Positions 1-13,420 of a DNA stretch of 64,000 nucleotides are shown one piece after another. Position numbers and translations under genes: made by a program. The stretch comes from Lingula anatina (taxonomy: Eukaryota > Brachiopoda > Lingulata > Lingulida > Lingulidae), in assembly GCF_001039355.2 (NCBI RefSeq), contig NW_019775413.1, positions 1,308,745 to 1,372,744 on the forward strand. Reading direction: 5' to 3'. Every line of letters begins with the position of its first letter. Position 1 is the stretch's first letter. The notes below the pieces were generated by a model. It was not told the DNA's origin. It did no database searches and saw nothing but the letters and a program-made list of their open reading frames with translations.

Positions 1-383
1 GGGGGTTGCGGTCAAAGAACTTAGGAACATATATATTTAGGGACAACAAAATCGAGGCGGTCAATTTGACAAGCTGCCCAGCATTCACCTCATCACAACT
101 TGTTTAAATGCCAATTTGCCACTACATTAATTCACCAAATTGAACGAATCCAAAAAATTAATTTGGACTTGCTGATAAGCGAATTGTTCCCTGCGGAAAA
201 TTTTGGCGTACTTTGACGAAAGCAAAGAAATGCAAATTTTTCAAAACAGAATATCAATACATTACGATAACTACAGGGTAAAATCCAAAAAAAATAATTT
301 TTTTAAAATGAGATTGAGTGTGTTCCTAGGCATACTTTTCAACGTGACCGTAGCCCATCGACCGTCACACAAAGTGACGTGCA
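1..383 (-). other. isl: Islet 3' UTR (partial, runs off window)
   Basis: This stretch follows the Islet stop codon (TAA at 384-386 on the minus strand). I see no canonical AATAAA on the minus strand before the window edge, so the 3' UTR probably continues outside the window. No other gene is visible here; plus-strand reading frames across 203-679 are shadows of the Islet exon. Confidence 0.5.
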
Positions 384-3341
384 TTACCGTGTTATCCGTT
401 CTTCTATGCAGACAACCGTATCATCATCGTCAGAACACTCAACAAAAGTGTTTACCAGTTGCTGGAAGGGTGGTTGGTCTATATCGCCCTGCATCCCGCC
501 GTAGTCGGCCAGTTTGTGCCACGGGGTGGACTGCTGATAGCTCTGGACTTCTACCGGGTTTCCCTGCATGCCGCTCTCGTGACGTACGGGGCTGGACGCC
601 ACCATGGGAACGCCCTGTGGAAGAGGTCCTTGTAACCGATTGCCGTTCTGGAAGGGGGAAAAAAGTGGACAGTGCTTGAGAAATCCGTCGATATTAACAG
701 CTTATAATCTTGAACAAAATAGCCATCGGTGTTCAAGATGAACTTTAAAATGCAGTAAAAATTATGGCGACCTCAGTTAAAGGGAACGCATTGGACGAGA
801 AATTGAAGCAGTTAGGCTGAAATGCACCTTCATGGGTTATATATATATATTTTTCGGAAAGTGACTAAATGCTGTGACGATACAAGACAGTCTAATAAGA
901 CGTTCGATTAACTCTGTTTGCAATTTGCACTGCGGCGAGCATGACAGAAAATACAAACAAGCTTCTTACTCAATTATTTCGATGATTTTTGCCCAAATTA
1001 ACGACGTATTGAAGCAGAACACTATCTAAATTGGATGTACAAAGAGACTGCAGAGAATAACAAATAACCAAATCTAATGAAAGTGCTATTAATAAAATTC
1101 AATCTAATAGCGGAACTCAACTGGTGTATGTTCATTACAATACACGTTTCATTACAATGAATAGGAAGGTGAGCAAAATATGTCACCTCTGATTTTTATC
1201 ATTTGAAATATTTATACCACACACTTCAAATAACAATGTATAATATAGAATAAGACAGAGATTTCATATATTTTATCCAGAGTTATGAAAAATGAAGACA
1301 TGCTACCTATTGAATTTCCTGGACAAATAAAATTACAATATATACAATTTTTGCTAAATTTGTGAGCCTGTGAGATGTGGCTACAATTCTGGCAGTATAA
1401 CTAAAAGTCTGGTTACGCCGTATCTAGGATGCCGCTATGTTATTTTTCCATGTAAAAACAGGAGAGATAAAACAAGAGACGTGAAGTTTACCATACAGGA
1501 AGGAATAGCAATTGCAATACGCTTGGTAAGTGGCTGCATCGCCCGTGCAGGAGCGCATAACCGAATACCTGCATCCTAATTTCAGTAATTAACGGTGGGT
1601 TTATTTTAATATGGAATCAGATCTAAATAGATTCCAGATAAATTGCCTTGGCTTCACATTGGAGAAATCTACCAGAAAACTGATGTGTTTTGGTCGTTCT
1701 CTGCGTGAAAAGGCAACAAACACACTGAAATACTTGTCATTAGTAATAATACAGTATACTAAAGAACAATACTGTTTTTCTTTCGTTCCTTTTCTGTTCT
1801 AATCTGAAAATTCAATTCTAAGGATGAATGGTATGTCATGATTTTTTCATTAAATAAATTCGCTATTGGGATGACACCTGACTTGCATTTTGTTGTACAA
1901 ACTTCCTCAGGCCACTTTTGAGTCCATATGATAAGCACACAATGACAATTGTAACAAAAAAACCGCAAAGAGTTTAATTCTCCCATTGTAATATATTATC
2001 GATCACAACCCCCCCTTGCCTAACACTGTGTCGCCGATCTATACGGCCATGGTGGAAAAGTTCAGGAAACAACCAGCCACACCTCCGAGGAAATCGGTAA
2101 CGATCTGGGCCTTAATACCACCCCCAAAACCAGACGTTTCTTTTTAACCCCCAGGCTGCGGTTTTGTTCGGTTCAGTTCAATCCTCGCACTGCCTTTCTC
2201 AGTCGCACACCAATCGATCGACCCCGTGAGATTATAGGCAGACGTTCCCGACAAAAATAGGCAGTGTTTACAAAAAATATCAGCCTTTATGTATACAGGC
2301 GAAATTCTAAGACATAAATAAACGGAAGGTTTGCGTCAACCCTCTGCGAATTGACCCCGGTGAACCCGACAAAGCACGCCCGGACGTTTAAACAGTAGAA
2401 CTTCTAGATTTAGGGCAAATATTTTGGCGGCATCCAAATACGTATTAAAAAGTCGACCGACAGAAAATCTTTTAAAGCGCCATCAATTTTTCATCGTTTA
2501 TTACTGACATGATGAATAAATACTCCTACTGGTCGATGCTTTTTTTGTATGAAGAACTACCCACAAAACAGGGGTTAACTGTTTAATCCGAACCATAAGG
2601 AGTGATCAATATATTCACTTGTTCATTAGGGAATCTCTAAACTGAACTCATCATATAATGTGCGATTTCATTGTTTATTTATGTGTTCTTTTTTTAACCG
2701 TTTCTTCCGTAGAAAAAACACTGAAATATAACCGCGGCCCTCAATGGCAATCCAATCTGATCTAGTTCAACTAATGAATCCAAAAATTCATTTCACAAGA
2801 AAATCCTTGTATGTTTTCTTTTTATTTGAAAATAATCGTTTTAGAACCTAGACGTTATGCAAGTTGTATTAGATGTTGGGATTGCGTGAGTTTTTAAATA
2901 CCACCAGAGCATATGGCCATGCCAGTCAGAAAACTGTTCATTCATGTCCCACACAAAAGAGGGAAAGGTAAATAACGCAGATCGACATCGTGTTTACTTA
3001 AGCCCACCAATCTTGAATACGCTGTATAATCATTTCACGATTTATGTAAAACATATTTGATTTTCTACCTTAAATATTATTTTAAACGATACCCTCCCTA
3101 TTATTAATGAACTGCACTGGGATAGAAAGCACGGTGTTGCGGCACCGCAAGAGTCCTCGATTCTAAAGCTATAGAAGTTATTACTTTAAATGTCACCCAG
3201 ACGGTGACACACAACATGGCTTCTAAAAGGAGAAGAATATCTATATTCACCGAATCTGCATCCGTCGCTCCCATAACCGTATTGAGTTGGTCAACTTTAA
3301 CATCAACTAACATCCCTGTAGTGTCGTCTAAAAGAGCGGCG

Positions 3342-3383
<42 letters not shown>

Positions 3384-6300
3384 CAACATGAAAGAATTTC
3401 GATCGGCTAATCGTCGCACAATTGAGCATCACTACTTAATTCAATAAGAAAGAAGATAATTAAGAAAAGATTAAAACTAATCTTCTTGGTCGTAAAGATT
3501 GAAAAATTGGTCTCGGAAATTTAATCACCGTGTGTTGTTGTCATTTAAACAGAAGTCCTAACTTGATTTTCTCCGGGCATGGATGACTGATATGGCCTGT
3601 AGTTGACGGGACAAATCTAATAGCCAACCTCGGCAACAACCCTATGATAGCATTAGCATAAGGCATATGATTGATTGGTTCCTTGGGGAGATGAGGAACA
3701 CTCATTGCACAGGGAGCAAAGAATCAGAATCGAGTAAACGTATTTCAAAGACGTGCCTTTTATCGGCGATTTGTTTCGGGATATCATTTCTTGATGTGCT
3801 ACTTGAAAATTAATGTTATAACGTGAAAGATCACACCAATGAATAGCTGACGAAATACAATAGATGGGCTTTATCTTAATAGTTGAAAAAAGAAGAATAA
3901 TTTTGATAATGTTTAAATGTATGGTAATTAAAGATATCATTAAAAACTATATAAAAATAACAATAATAAAATACCGCAAAAGCTCAAACTTCTCTTCAAA
4001 TATAATATTCAATTGTAATCCCCATATTCATAATCTGTGAATTTTCTACTAAATCCCTAAACATTAAAACTCTTTTTTTTCTTTTTCGCCTCCTGTATTC
4101 AGATAAAATTAATCTTTTTCACAATACAAGGAAAACAACGTCTCTCGGCACATTTTAACGCGTGTCACCAGATAATTGCCTATTCTTGTCTTTATTGAAA
4201 GAAGTAACAGGACCATGAGCTGTCGTGCTGCGGCACATAATTAATAAACTCCCATTTTCAGGTGGCAAAGTTGAACAAATAATCCAGGATAATGGGGTCG
4301 CAAAGGCGTAAAATAATCATCAGCGGCTATGTTGATTGCTATATAAATTATACTATAACCTAGATTACCGTACGTCCATATACGTGGAGCCAAAAAGATA
4401 TAAAATTCCCACGCGAGATCATAGACGACCCATCACAGGAAAATTAACTATTGAGAGCAATGGTTCTCGGTAAAAAGCTGCACTCCTCTAGTTCATTCTT
4501 ATGGGCACATGTAGCATTTCAGGGAAAGATGGAGAAGAGCAGGGCTATGAATAACAACATGTGCATGTATTTGCTGTTCAGAAATCGATAAGCCCGAACA
4601 AAGGCATCAACACCCCAGATTTGGGCCTAATTAAGTTAGAATAGGAGTGATTGAGTCCGAACTAGAGGGGCCTCCTGTGTTTGCATATCCAACACAGGTG
4701 TTTCTAAGGAAATGATTAGGAGAATCTCTTCAGACAACTTAAGAAACAAACAAAACAATCATGTTCTATACCTAATTAATTTCAAGGTGATTTAATAACG
4801 GTTAATCTTCTTTGCCGCTTTTTAATGACGTGCGATTATACTCACAGCCAAGTCTAGGTGTAATGGGCTACTTAAAACTCTCACTACAATAGATAGTAAC
4901 AACCACTAATGAATGGCCAACGTCTCATTACGGCGCATGTGGCTGGAAGCACAGCAAGAGTTTTGACTTATCCCGCCTTCTAGTTAGTGCCTTTTGTAGC
5001 TAAATGTCCTCTAGAAAAAAACTTCTTTTGAATTTGGGGACTATAGACTTGTCACTCTTGACACTGTCTAAAACCCGACCTTGTAATTTTAGTCTTGTGA
5101 AAAGGAGGTAATGAAATTCAATTCAACGAATACTTTAGAAACTTGCATAGTTTGGTTTGTTCCCACTAGTGGTACGTTATTTTCAGCTTAAAACTCTGAA
5201 CCTATAAACTGTCTGGTCACTCACGTCCATTTTGAAAAAATAAAATAAAATGGCATGGGAATAAAAAAAAATGTACAGGATGTTTAACGACGATTTTCGA
5301 AAGAGAAAGACTAATAAGTGTTTATTGGTAAACTCTCGATTCGACAAAAACTAGGGCGAGCAATAGGTTTGTTGACATAATAAATGAGGCACAACTAGCT
5401 TTACCGCTGACCCGGCGATTTTGGTAAATATTCTACGAGATCGATCGTGCCTATGGCGAACTGAGCCGTTTCTATATTTTCCTGATCTGTATGCCCAGCT
5501 AGACTAATTAATCTGTGCAAGCACTACGCCAGCTGATTCATATCGTCCGTCCGCCTCGACAAATTTACATAATCGTGTATCATTCTACCTTTCGGAATAA
5601 AATAATCAAGGTGAACAAATATTTCACTTTCACAGACATTTCACATAATTTGTTTCCACGAGCAATCGCATGTCCATTTTATTACACCCTTGGTGATTGA
5701 TTTAAACTGTCAAAGAAAATAGCACGAAGAAATATTTTTGCATACACAAATGTAATATTTATGGGATTCGTTTGTATTTGTAATGAATGAAACATCGCGT
5801 TTCATGTCGACAGGCAAACATATATGTAATGCCAATAAATTTATATATGTGCGCGCGTATTTATATGTAAACATGTTACATATATGTTCTTGTCGACTTA
5901 TATAAATGTATACATAACGTCATATTTCATCTTGAAATATATCATTATATCAGAATGAAACACGAATGCATCGGCCAAAATGTATTCAAGTGTTTGTTCT
6001 GAAGTATTACTTGCAGACTAAAGGCTGCGATCCAACGTAGAAAAAAATCGAACAGTTCGTAGATCTTAACTTGACTTTGATTAGCTTGCCTTATCCACTC
6101 GAATAGCAAGTCTGTGGCCACTTGTATATTCAGCACCGACTTTATTAAGAGAGTTCTTTTGAAAAAGGATACTCTTATGAATTTTAATTAATCAGGCGGC
6201 TAATTGGCCTTTGTTGGTGAAGTCCCGATGATTGGGTGTCGAATATTTATTTATATTGTTCATGTAATTACCCTCGAGCACGCGAGCCTCTTGAATTTTC

Positions 6301-9300
6301 GCGATCGTTACGAAATAAACCAACACCGCATACGCGTGCCGAAGGGGGGCGGGATTGCGCTCTCCTTGTTTGTTTTGATATTTATTTTCCCTAATCGTCA
6401 TCGCCCGAAGAGTACAATTATCACGATCAACGAACAATATGTTGTATATCCCCCTTTGCGTGTTCGGGCCTTGGTTAGGGACCGATCCGGTCTCTCTTGG
6501 GACGCTTAAAATGGTCAAATTTCATGATCTTACGCTAGAACCGTTCAACAGTTACCTCCTTGTAACTTTATCCGCTAATTAGGCATTGATCGGGGCTGTC
6601 AAGAGGCCAATGAAGATTAAAAATTTAATGGACATGTAACCGTGCACGTTATGGATGATAATTCAAAATTAATTAAATACCAACACGAACACTGTTGGGT
6701 AATAGCTGCATGTGAGAAATTTTGGCGGTACATTTTACCCAGAATTTAATTTTCTAGTTCGATGAATTATCCGCGCACACAGACGTGTTGAATGCAAAGG
6801 CGCCGAATGCGTAGACACACTTGCGATCGCTTTGTTACGTTTTTTCAAAGAAACAATTGTATGCATGGTTAGAAAGCAGACAAAGCTGAGAATTAATATT
6901 TTTAATCACTGGCAACAGAGATCAATATCTTCCAGAGTCGTGTTTCCTATAGTATATATCAACCAATTTATTTTCATGTTCCCGTGTCACCGACACTAGA
7001 TTATCGTGTGTGTTATCAACTATCAAGGAATATTAACTTCCAAATCTATTCTCTATCTCGTATTTCACACATGAGCATAACTACTAATCAGTCTTTTTTA
7101 TTTCCACGGAGCACTGACTTAAAAATGATTTCCAAGTTTTCAAGCAACACGCGATTTGAGGGGCATTGCTTCCGCCTTCGGGCTGCGTGCAGCTCCCTGT
7201 TGATCAATACTGGTTACAGCTCCTGTGAAATTTTACAGACATTTGGGGATTTTGTTCTGCACAATTCTAAAGATTTTCTTATCAATTTCCTTCATCTTTG
7301 AACGGAAACATTCTTAAAATATTTTCAACCCTTTATCAAACACCTTGTATTGTTAGCATAAGTCAAGATGAGAAAATACACGACTCCTTCGCGTTCCAAG
7401 TATTAGGGTTTTCTTTAAAAATATTCTTGGATATATATCATGGGTAAACATGACAAAAAACAAACAAATAAACAATCAATCTTACCTTTTCTTGTTGCTG
7501 CTGAATCTGTTTCATCAAGATACTCTTCTTTTTATCTTTGCATCTTTTATTTTGGAACCACACCCGAATGACCCGGGGACTCAGAGCGGTCATTTCGACC
7601 AACTGTTCCTTCATAAGGGCGTCCGGGCGCGGATTGGCAGCGTAACACGTCCGTAACGTGTGCAGTTGTTTTTCATTGAGTACCGTTCGAACCCGTGTTG
7701 TCTTTGACTCTTTGTGTGATCGACCTCTCCCGCTAGTCGGCATTGGTCCTTGTTGATCGTGGCCTGGAAGTAAGAGAATTTTTTTCTTCAAAAAAGAAAA
7801 ACCCGAGCAATGTTTGCTATACCTTGGGATTAACGCTGGTGAAAAATATGATAAATTCTACATTTCATCACGTATGTGTGTTTTTGTAGTATCAGCAACC
7901 CGACTCGTGAGTACAAACAATACTACGTGGAGATATAAGAGGAGAAACTAAATCCAGTACTTAAGTCGCAGAAAAATGAATCATCCACAGAGACGAGCTG
8001 ATCAATAGGACTACCAAACAATCCGAGCTCTCGACTTTATAAACAACGAAATACAGAAAAATTATCAATGAAGAAACAAGGAGAAAAGATGAGAATAATT
8101 GGAATAGAATTAAGTGGAAATAAACTCAATTATTTCTCCAGAGTTTGTTAGTCAGTGACATTGATTAGATCTGGATTGGCGGTAACATTAATTTTTTTAG
8201 TGTGAATGCAGGCCATAAATCTTCTTTATGGTGCCTCAGCCGATACATAATGCAATATTCCGCAAAGTAAATGCGGGAAAATATGTTGCAGGATATAATG
8301 AAGACATCTCCTCGGGGATTTCAAGGTAAATAAATTCTGCCTTCATGAAATTAAAATCGTCTATTGATTAAATGTTTGATGAAAAACGATTGAAATTCTA
8401 TCAAGTCGACAGATTGCTTTGAAGCCGGTGCCGCACAAAAGGAACCTGATCGCGCGGATAGCCCAGAGGTAAGCGACCCGTCCTCTCGGGGAAAATGATT
8501 CTTCTACAACCCGACCAGCTTATGCCTTAATCAAATTTGTAAAAGCAACCGCGGAAAAGTTACACGATGGAAAATTGCATGACGTAACGGCCAGGTAGCC
8601 CGTGGCCTATCGGGTGCTTCGCCGGGACGCTCCCCTGAGGATGCCTGGTATGAAGGCTGATACGGTGCGGCTACAGGTAGTGGCACGAGGTCGTTCACGG
8701 GCCATTTGGTTTGTGTAATCTAGTCGCGTTCGGACCTACCACAGCTCTGCAGTCTGCGCCCGGATACACGACATGGCAGAAAAATATACAAACCAGAAAA
8801 ATGATCTAAAATCGGCGCTCGCTGCTTTATATGGCAGAACTATATACAACCCTGACGCGGCTAGATTTTCTCCCCTACCACTACAAGTCTGACAGCACGC
8901 GTAATATACACAAACATGCCCCGATAAATTTTGTGTATTTTTCAGCCGTCTTGAGAATACCAGGGAGGCAGAGTTAAACCTATACTTACATGGTTTTGTA
9001 GACGTCAGTTGCCCGCCCGGCCCCACCCTGGGGTCGTTGTTGTTGTTATTATGTGGGACAAACTCGCCAGCGGATGCCCTTTCCACTACATCGTGGTCTG
9101 CTTTGCAAAATAATCCATCTTCGCGTAGCGCGAATTCGTCTCCTGGAATCAACTGTCTACTGCAAGCCACGCAACGAAAGCAGTCTATGTGGTAGATCTT
9201 ATTCCTCGCTCGCATCACAAAGTCGTTTTTACTAAATCCGAGATTACATTTTGCACACTTGGTCCCGAATAATCTGAAAAAGAATGTGATATTTTAGAAG

Positions 9301-12300
9301 CGACTTGGCGCAGGGGGCTATGTAAAATATCTTTATTAAATTCGTCTTAATACTGCTGAGAATAAGGCAGACATATTATCAACGCTGCCGCTATAAAAAT
9401 TGCACTCACATCGTTTATGTTTCAATAAAATCAAGATAAAAAATAAGAAAAAAAACTATTATGAAATTCCAAATGTTAGATTAAAAAATTCAAATCTGCA
9501 TTTCATATCAGTATTCACAAAAAGGGGAAAATCCTGCAAAGACCAACATTTTGTGTGTATCATCATTAAAATAACATAAGACACGTCCAGTCCCTATACT
9601 CTGACAGAAACATTTACCAGTCGAAGATTTAGTTTCACAGCAAACGCATAAAAAATACACTTCGCCGGCCGCCATTTGTAAACACCACGAATTACAATGT
9701 AACACCATGCGATTTTCGCACGTTTCTCCCCAAAAGAAATTGCTGTGACCGAGTAATTTGAAGTCTATCATTTGGATGTTCTTTTACAATCAATGTGTAA
9801 TAGTGTCAATATGAGGGAGATTTGGTTGAAAATTACTCGGTGATTTAGAAACAACTCCGCGTCAACCATTGTCTGTGGTGAATGAAAAATCAAACGATTT
9901 TGCGGCACACGGTTAATTACAATTTCGCGTGGCCCGATAGTCCTGGTTCCTAGCAATACAGACTCGACTTATCAATAAAATATACAACAAATTTATGTTC
10001 ATCAAGACATTCAGAGGCTACCGGGCGTGGGGGTTGCTTGAAAGGTGTGAGTCCCAATGCTTATTACAAGGCACAGAAAATTAATCATAGTTTTTCTCCG
10101 TCAAGGCCACAAATCATGGTACTTGACAGTCAAAATCGGTTAAATATTGCTAGGAACAAGTCCCCCCGGTGACCGCCATTTCCTTGTCGTCTTAATTAAC
10201 GTGGCAATTCATTGCGAACGTTTCGTGTAAAGAATTAGCCCAACTAGACTGGCTGAGGTGAATATGTCAAGCTCCGACTGACGAGAAACAGAATGTCTAA
10301 TCCGTTCTAAAGTCTGGGGGAAACGAATTTATCAAATCTCGAATATAAACAGCGGCAAATACCCGCAAGGTTGCGCTGTACAAACCTACAGATTTGCGTG
10401 AATTCAGGGGCTTGATAGATTAGGAATTGGGGCCAATAGGGGATTCAGGTATTACACACGATATAAAATGGCTATTTTAATACTACCGCTTGAAGAGAAA
10501 GTGCGGCCCGCCTGGGGAATTGGATGCGATACCGATATGGTAATATTTTGAGTTACGGAAAGGCCTTGAGGGCTATTGGTAATGACCTCTTCTCACATAT
10601 CCATACCACACTGACCGACGGACTATCCTCAGAACTGAAAAAGCTGCCGATTTGAGATCCGGATAAACACGAACCACGTAAAATTAGATCGACAAGATTT
10701 CGGAATAATTTACCAATTACCATTCGCATGTATTAGATTTGTATGTATCTGGGCTCAGTCGGGCGAGGGAATGCAATATCGCCGTGCATCTGCTCTGTGA
10801 TTGCTGGTATTTCCTTAGCTTACATATAGATTCCAACACAAATGTGTCAACCAGTTTTGGTAATTTAATTTAACCTCTGTCCGCAGGGACGCTAAAACAG
10901 CCTACAGTAGAAAGGTGAAGATATTCAATGAAATTCATCTCCCAGGATATATGGCTGAGAAAAGACTGAAAATAGTTTTTATTTTGCTGATGCTGTTTTT
11001 CCCCCCTTAAGATTCAATTCGCCTCTAGCAACGTAAACGCTTTTGGCCTACTGTGAACCCTCTCACTTTGGCGTACTTTTCATACTACAGATTAACGGGA
11101 ATGTTCAGACTTCATACCAACACAGGAGTCAATCCGGTGCATCGTACTCGAATATTGACAAGTGTCAATAAAACTGAGCCATCTAGCGCATCGCCTTTAT
11201 TGTCACCCGTCATAGTTAACTTGGACATCCCTTAGCAGGGCTAATTACACCTGTCATGAAGATCGGGTCAAGTGGCAGTTACGTGTGGCCATCCCGTGTA
11301 GGCGGAGCTAGCTAATAAACCTCAACTGTCTAGCTGACAGCTTGCTGACAACCTGACAAACAGCCTGACAACCTGACCGCTAAAGAGAGCCCCAACACTG
11401 GCCAAACAAAACAGGCACCAGCGAGATAAAAAGTATGTTGTTAATGTCTCTTTCGGATTCTCACTGTAGAAGAAAGTCTCATTGCGACGGGTGACAGACG
11501 CGTTATCTATGTGACATGTTTAAATGGCATTTAGGTGACAATATCCAGTAACTGAAACTAAACATGATTGTCCTTAAATGAGGAAAACGGGCATTTAATC
11601 CGTGCATGTCTAACCATATAGCATACTATCTTAGAGAAAAATACACTCCACCTCGCCTACATTTTGGACTTTTTTGTCGCGGTCAGTGCGGTTGAAATTC
11701 TATGTACAGTCTTAACCGACCCCCCTTCCCCAGTTTATCTTAATTAAAATGATAACACTGCTGGCCTCGCGGACAAGGTGAGTTCCCATTGTTTAAGGAC
11801 GCTTAGAATTTCTCCGCCACATGCATGTTACGACGCAAAAGGACGACCAGCAGCTGATCTTTGAAAAAGACAGTCAACCCACCTTACATAATCCCTCTTG
11901 CAATACGTCTTCCCGTCCCGAACGAAGCAGGTGCAAGACTCGTCGAGGTACTGACTACACTCCGTGCACTTAAGACACGAAGCGTGCCACTCGAGGTCCG
12001 GCGCTACCCTTAGAATAAACTGGTCTTGGATCTGTCCCCCGCACCCAACGCACAGCGACGAACGCCGTTTTTCTGGAAAAAATATATATACATAATTTTT
12101 GTATGGTGTTATTATCAGTTGTGTTGAATATTTCAATGATCATTTTTGTTAAGATCTTGTGTTATTAAATTGTAATCAACTGATATTATTTAATCTTTAA
12201 TAGACGTGGTTTTAATAACGTGGTAGTTAATAAATACAAAATAACTAGTGTAGAGCCTATCTTGATTTTGGTTTTAAATACCAAACATAGCCAATCCTTT

Positions 12301-13142
12301 ATTATATTAGTAAAGTTATAATATAAACCGTTGCTGTTTATTACCTAATTTCCTAGATAAAAAGAAGAGTTAAAATTCATTTCATGCACGTCGTGTATAT
12401 TACTGCTAATATTTTGATAATTTAAAAATTATCTTTAAAGCACATTTAAATTTGTGTTTTTCGTCATAGCGAATATACATGATATACATGATATCAGTTG
12501 TGTAAATTATACTAGACAATTGTGTCACTGATACACTCCACTGTTCAATACATTCAGATCCAAACAAAACTTTTGACAGCATCATGAATTAATTGATTAC
12601 TGGATTAATGAATTAAAAATATAATAAGCTTTATCCCTACAGTCCGCAAACAAAATACAGCTAATTATATTAAACAGCAATAATCAGATAAATGATAGGG
12701 GATAAACCAAAAATCAAATAATGACTTATTAAACTAATAAGATTTATTGTAAAAACGTTTCTGTCAGATTGTCGAGCGTGCGTTTCATGAATTGTTTCAC
12801 ATGTGACGCATACTCCTCGTGTGAATATCAGTTGGGTAGGCGGCCCCACTTACCAGCTTTACGTCTTCTTAAAAATGAATAACCCTGCTTCATTTTCTGC
12901 CTTAAAATACTATTCCAAGGAAACCCATGTAAATATAAACCGTGACATTAAGCTAGAATTTAAAAGCTATCCCGTGTAGGATTAAGCATCCTTTGCACAT
13001 TAAATGGAGTTTACCCAGAAGAATCGTTGTGTACATTTCACTGTTTGTCACTTGGTGACACGAAAACAAATGTGCATTAAATTGCAGAATCAACACGACT
13101 AAAAACGCGGCACTTACTGTTGGGCTGGAGTTCCACAGCCAT
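384..13142 (-). CDS. isl: Islet LIM-homeodomain transcription factor
   Basis: Coding exons on the minus strand: 13118-13142, 11883-12072, 8990-9273, 7486-7763 and 384-647, giving 346 aa (human ISL1 is about 349). All four introns are GT-AG. LIM1 spans about residues 16-70, with a CVGC start and CKRDY end. LIM2 spans about 78-135, with CAKC and CRVCACS-like cysteine spacing. The homeodomain spans about 188-247 and carries the Islet recognition helix [15 protein letters not shown]. The last exon carries the Islet C-terminal block with the [10 protein letters not shown] motif, the region that in vertebrates binds LIM domains of Lhx3. The start ATG is followed by MAVELQPN and a spliced Lys codon, matching the vertebrate N-terminus. 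Islet proteins are nuclear and specify motor, sensory, endocrine and cardiac-type cells. Oddities: a five-Asn run in the LIM2-homeodomain linker and a short, unusual acidic tail. Confidence 0.96.
3344..3380. repeat. (GA)n microsatellite
   Basis: An uninterrupted GA dinucleotide tract of about 18 units inside Islet intron 4. Confidence 0.97.
5806..5897. repeat. Long imperfect hairpin in Islet intron 4
   Basis: The left arm 5806-5829 begins GTCGACAGGCAAACATATAT. The right arm 5876-5897, read in reverse complement, begins GTCGACAAGAACATATATG, so the arms pair over about 22 bases with a few mismatches. The AT-rich interior can also pair partly. It could be a small foldback element or a structured intronic RNA; nothing decides between these. 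Confidence 0.7.
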
Positions 13143-13420
13143 TGCCGTGTCGACCTTAGACGGCGCAATTTTGACGGTTGGAATAAAATATGAATAAGTT
13201 GTAGAGATTCTACTCCTGGCAGTAAAGGTATACAACTTCCAACTACTGTGAGTTTACACTAAATTGCTCAGCTCAAATGACAGGCACTATAAATTCTAGG
13301 TTGGTGGGAAACTGCTTTGTGATTGGTCAATCGGGGATCAACTGTCACGTGCCCGCCATGAATAACTTAGGATAGTACGCCCCCTATTGGGGTTTTAAGA
13401 AGCCTCTAGCTCAGGTGAGC
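13143..13420 (-). promoter_or_regulatory. Islet promoter / 5' UTR region
   Basis: This is the immediate upstream side of the Islet start ATG on the minus strand. It contains inverted CCAAT boxes (ATTGG at 13322-13326 and 13387-13391 on the plus strand) and a CACGTG E-box at 13346-13351. No clear TATA box was identified, and the transcription start cannot be placed from sequence alone. No splice acceptor is evident directly before the ATG. Confidence 0.45.

Larger units (their letters stand above)
648..7485 (-). other. Islet intron 4 (6.8 kb, gene-free)
   Basis: The intron lies between the homeodomain exon (donor GTAAGATTG at 7485) and the last exon (CAG acceptor at 648-650). It is the longest intron of the gene. 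I see no coding exon in it. It holds a GA microsatellite at 3344-3380, a long hairpin at 5806-5897, and many TAATTA-like core homeodomain sites. Regulatory function is plausible but only inferred. Confidence 0.7.

Noticed and set aside
203-679. 158-codon plus-strand frame
   Set aside because: It overlaps the last Islet exon, which is clearly coding on the other strand.
8455-8500. tRNA-like string (GCGCGGATAGCCCAGAGG)
   Set aside because: Looks like a tRNA D-arm region, but no anticodon arm, T-loop GTTCGA or acceptor pairing follows.
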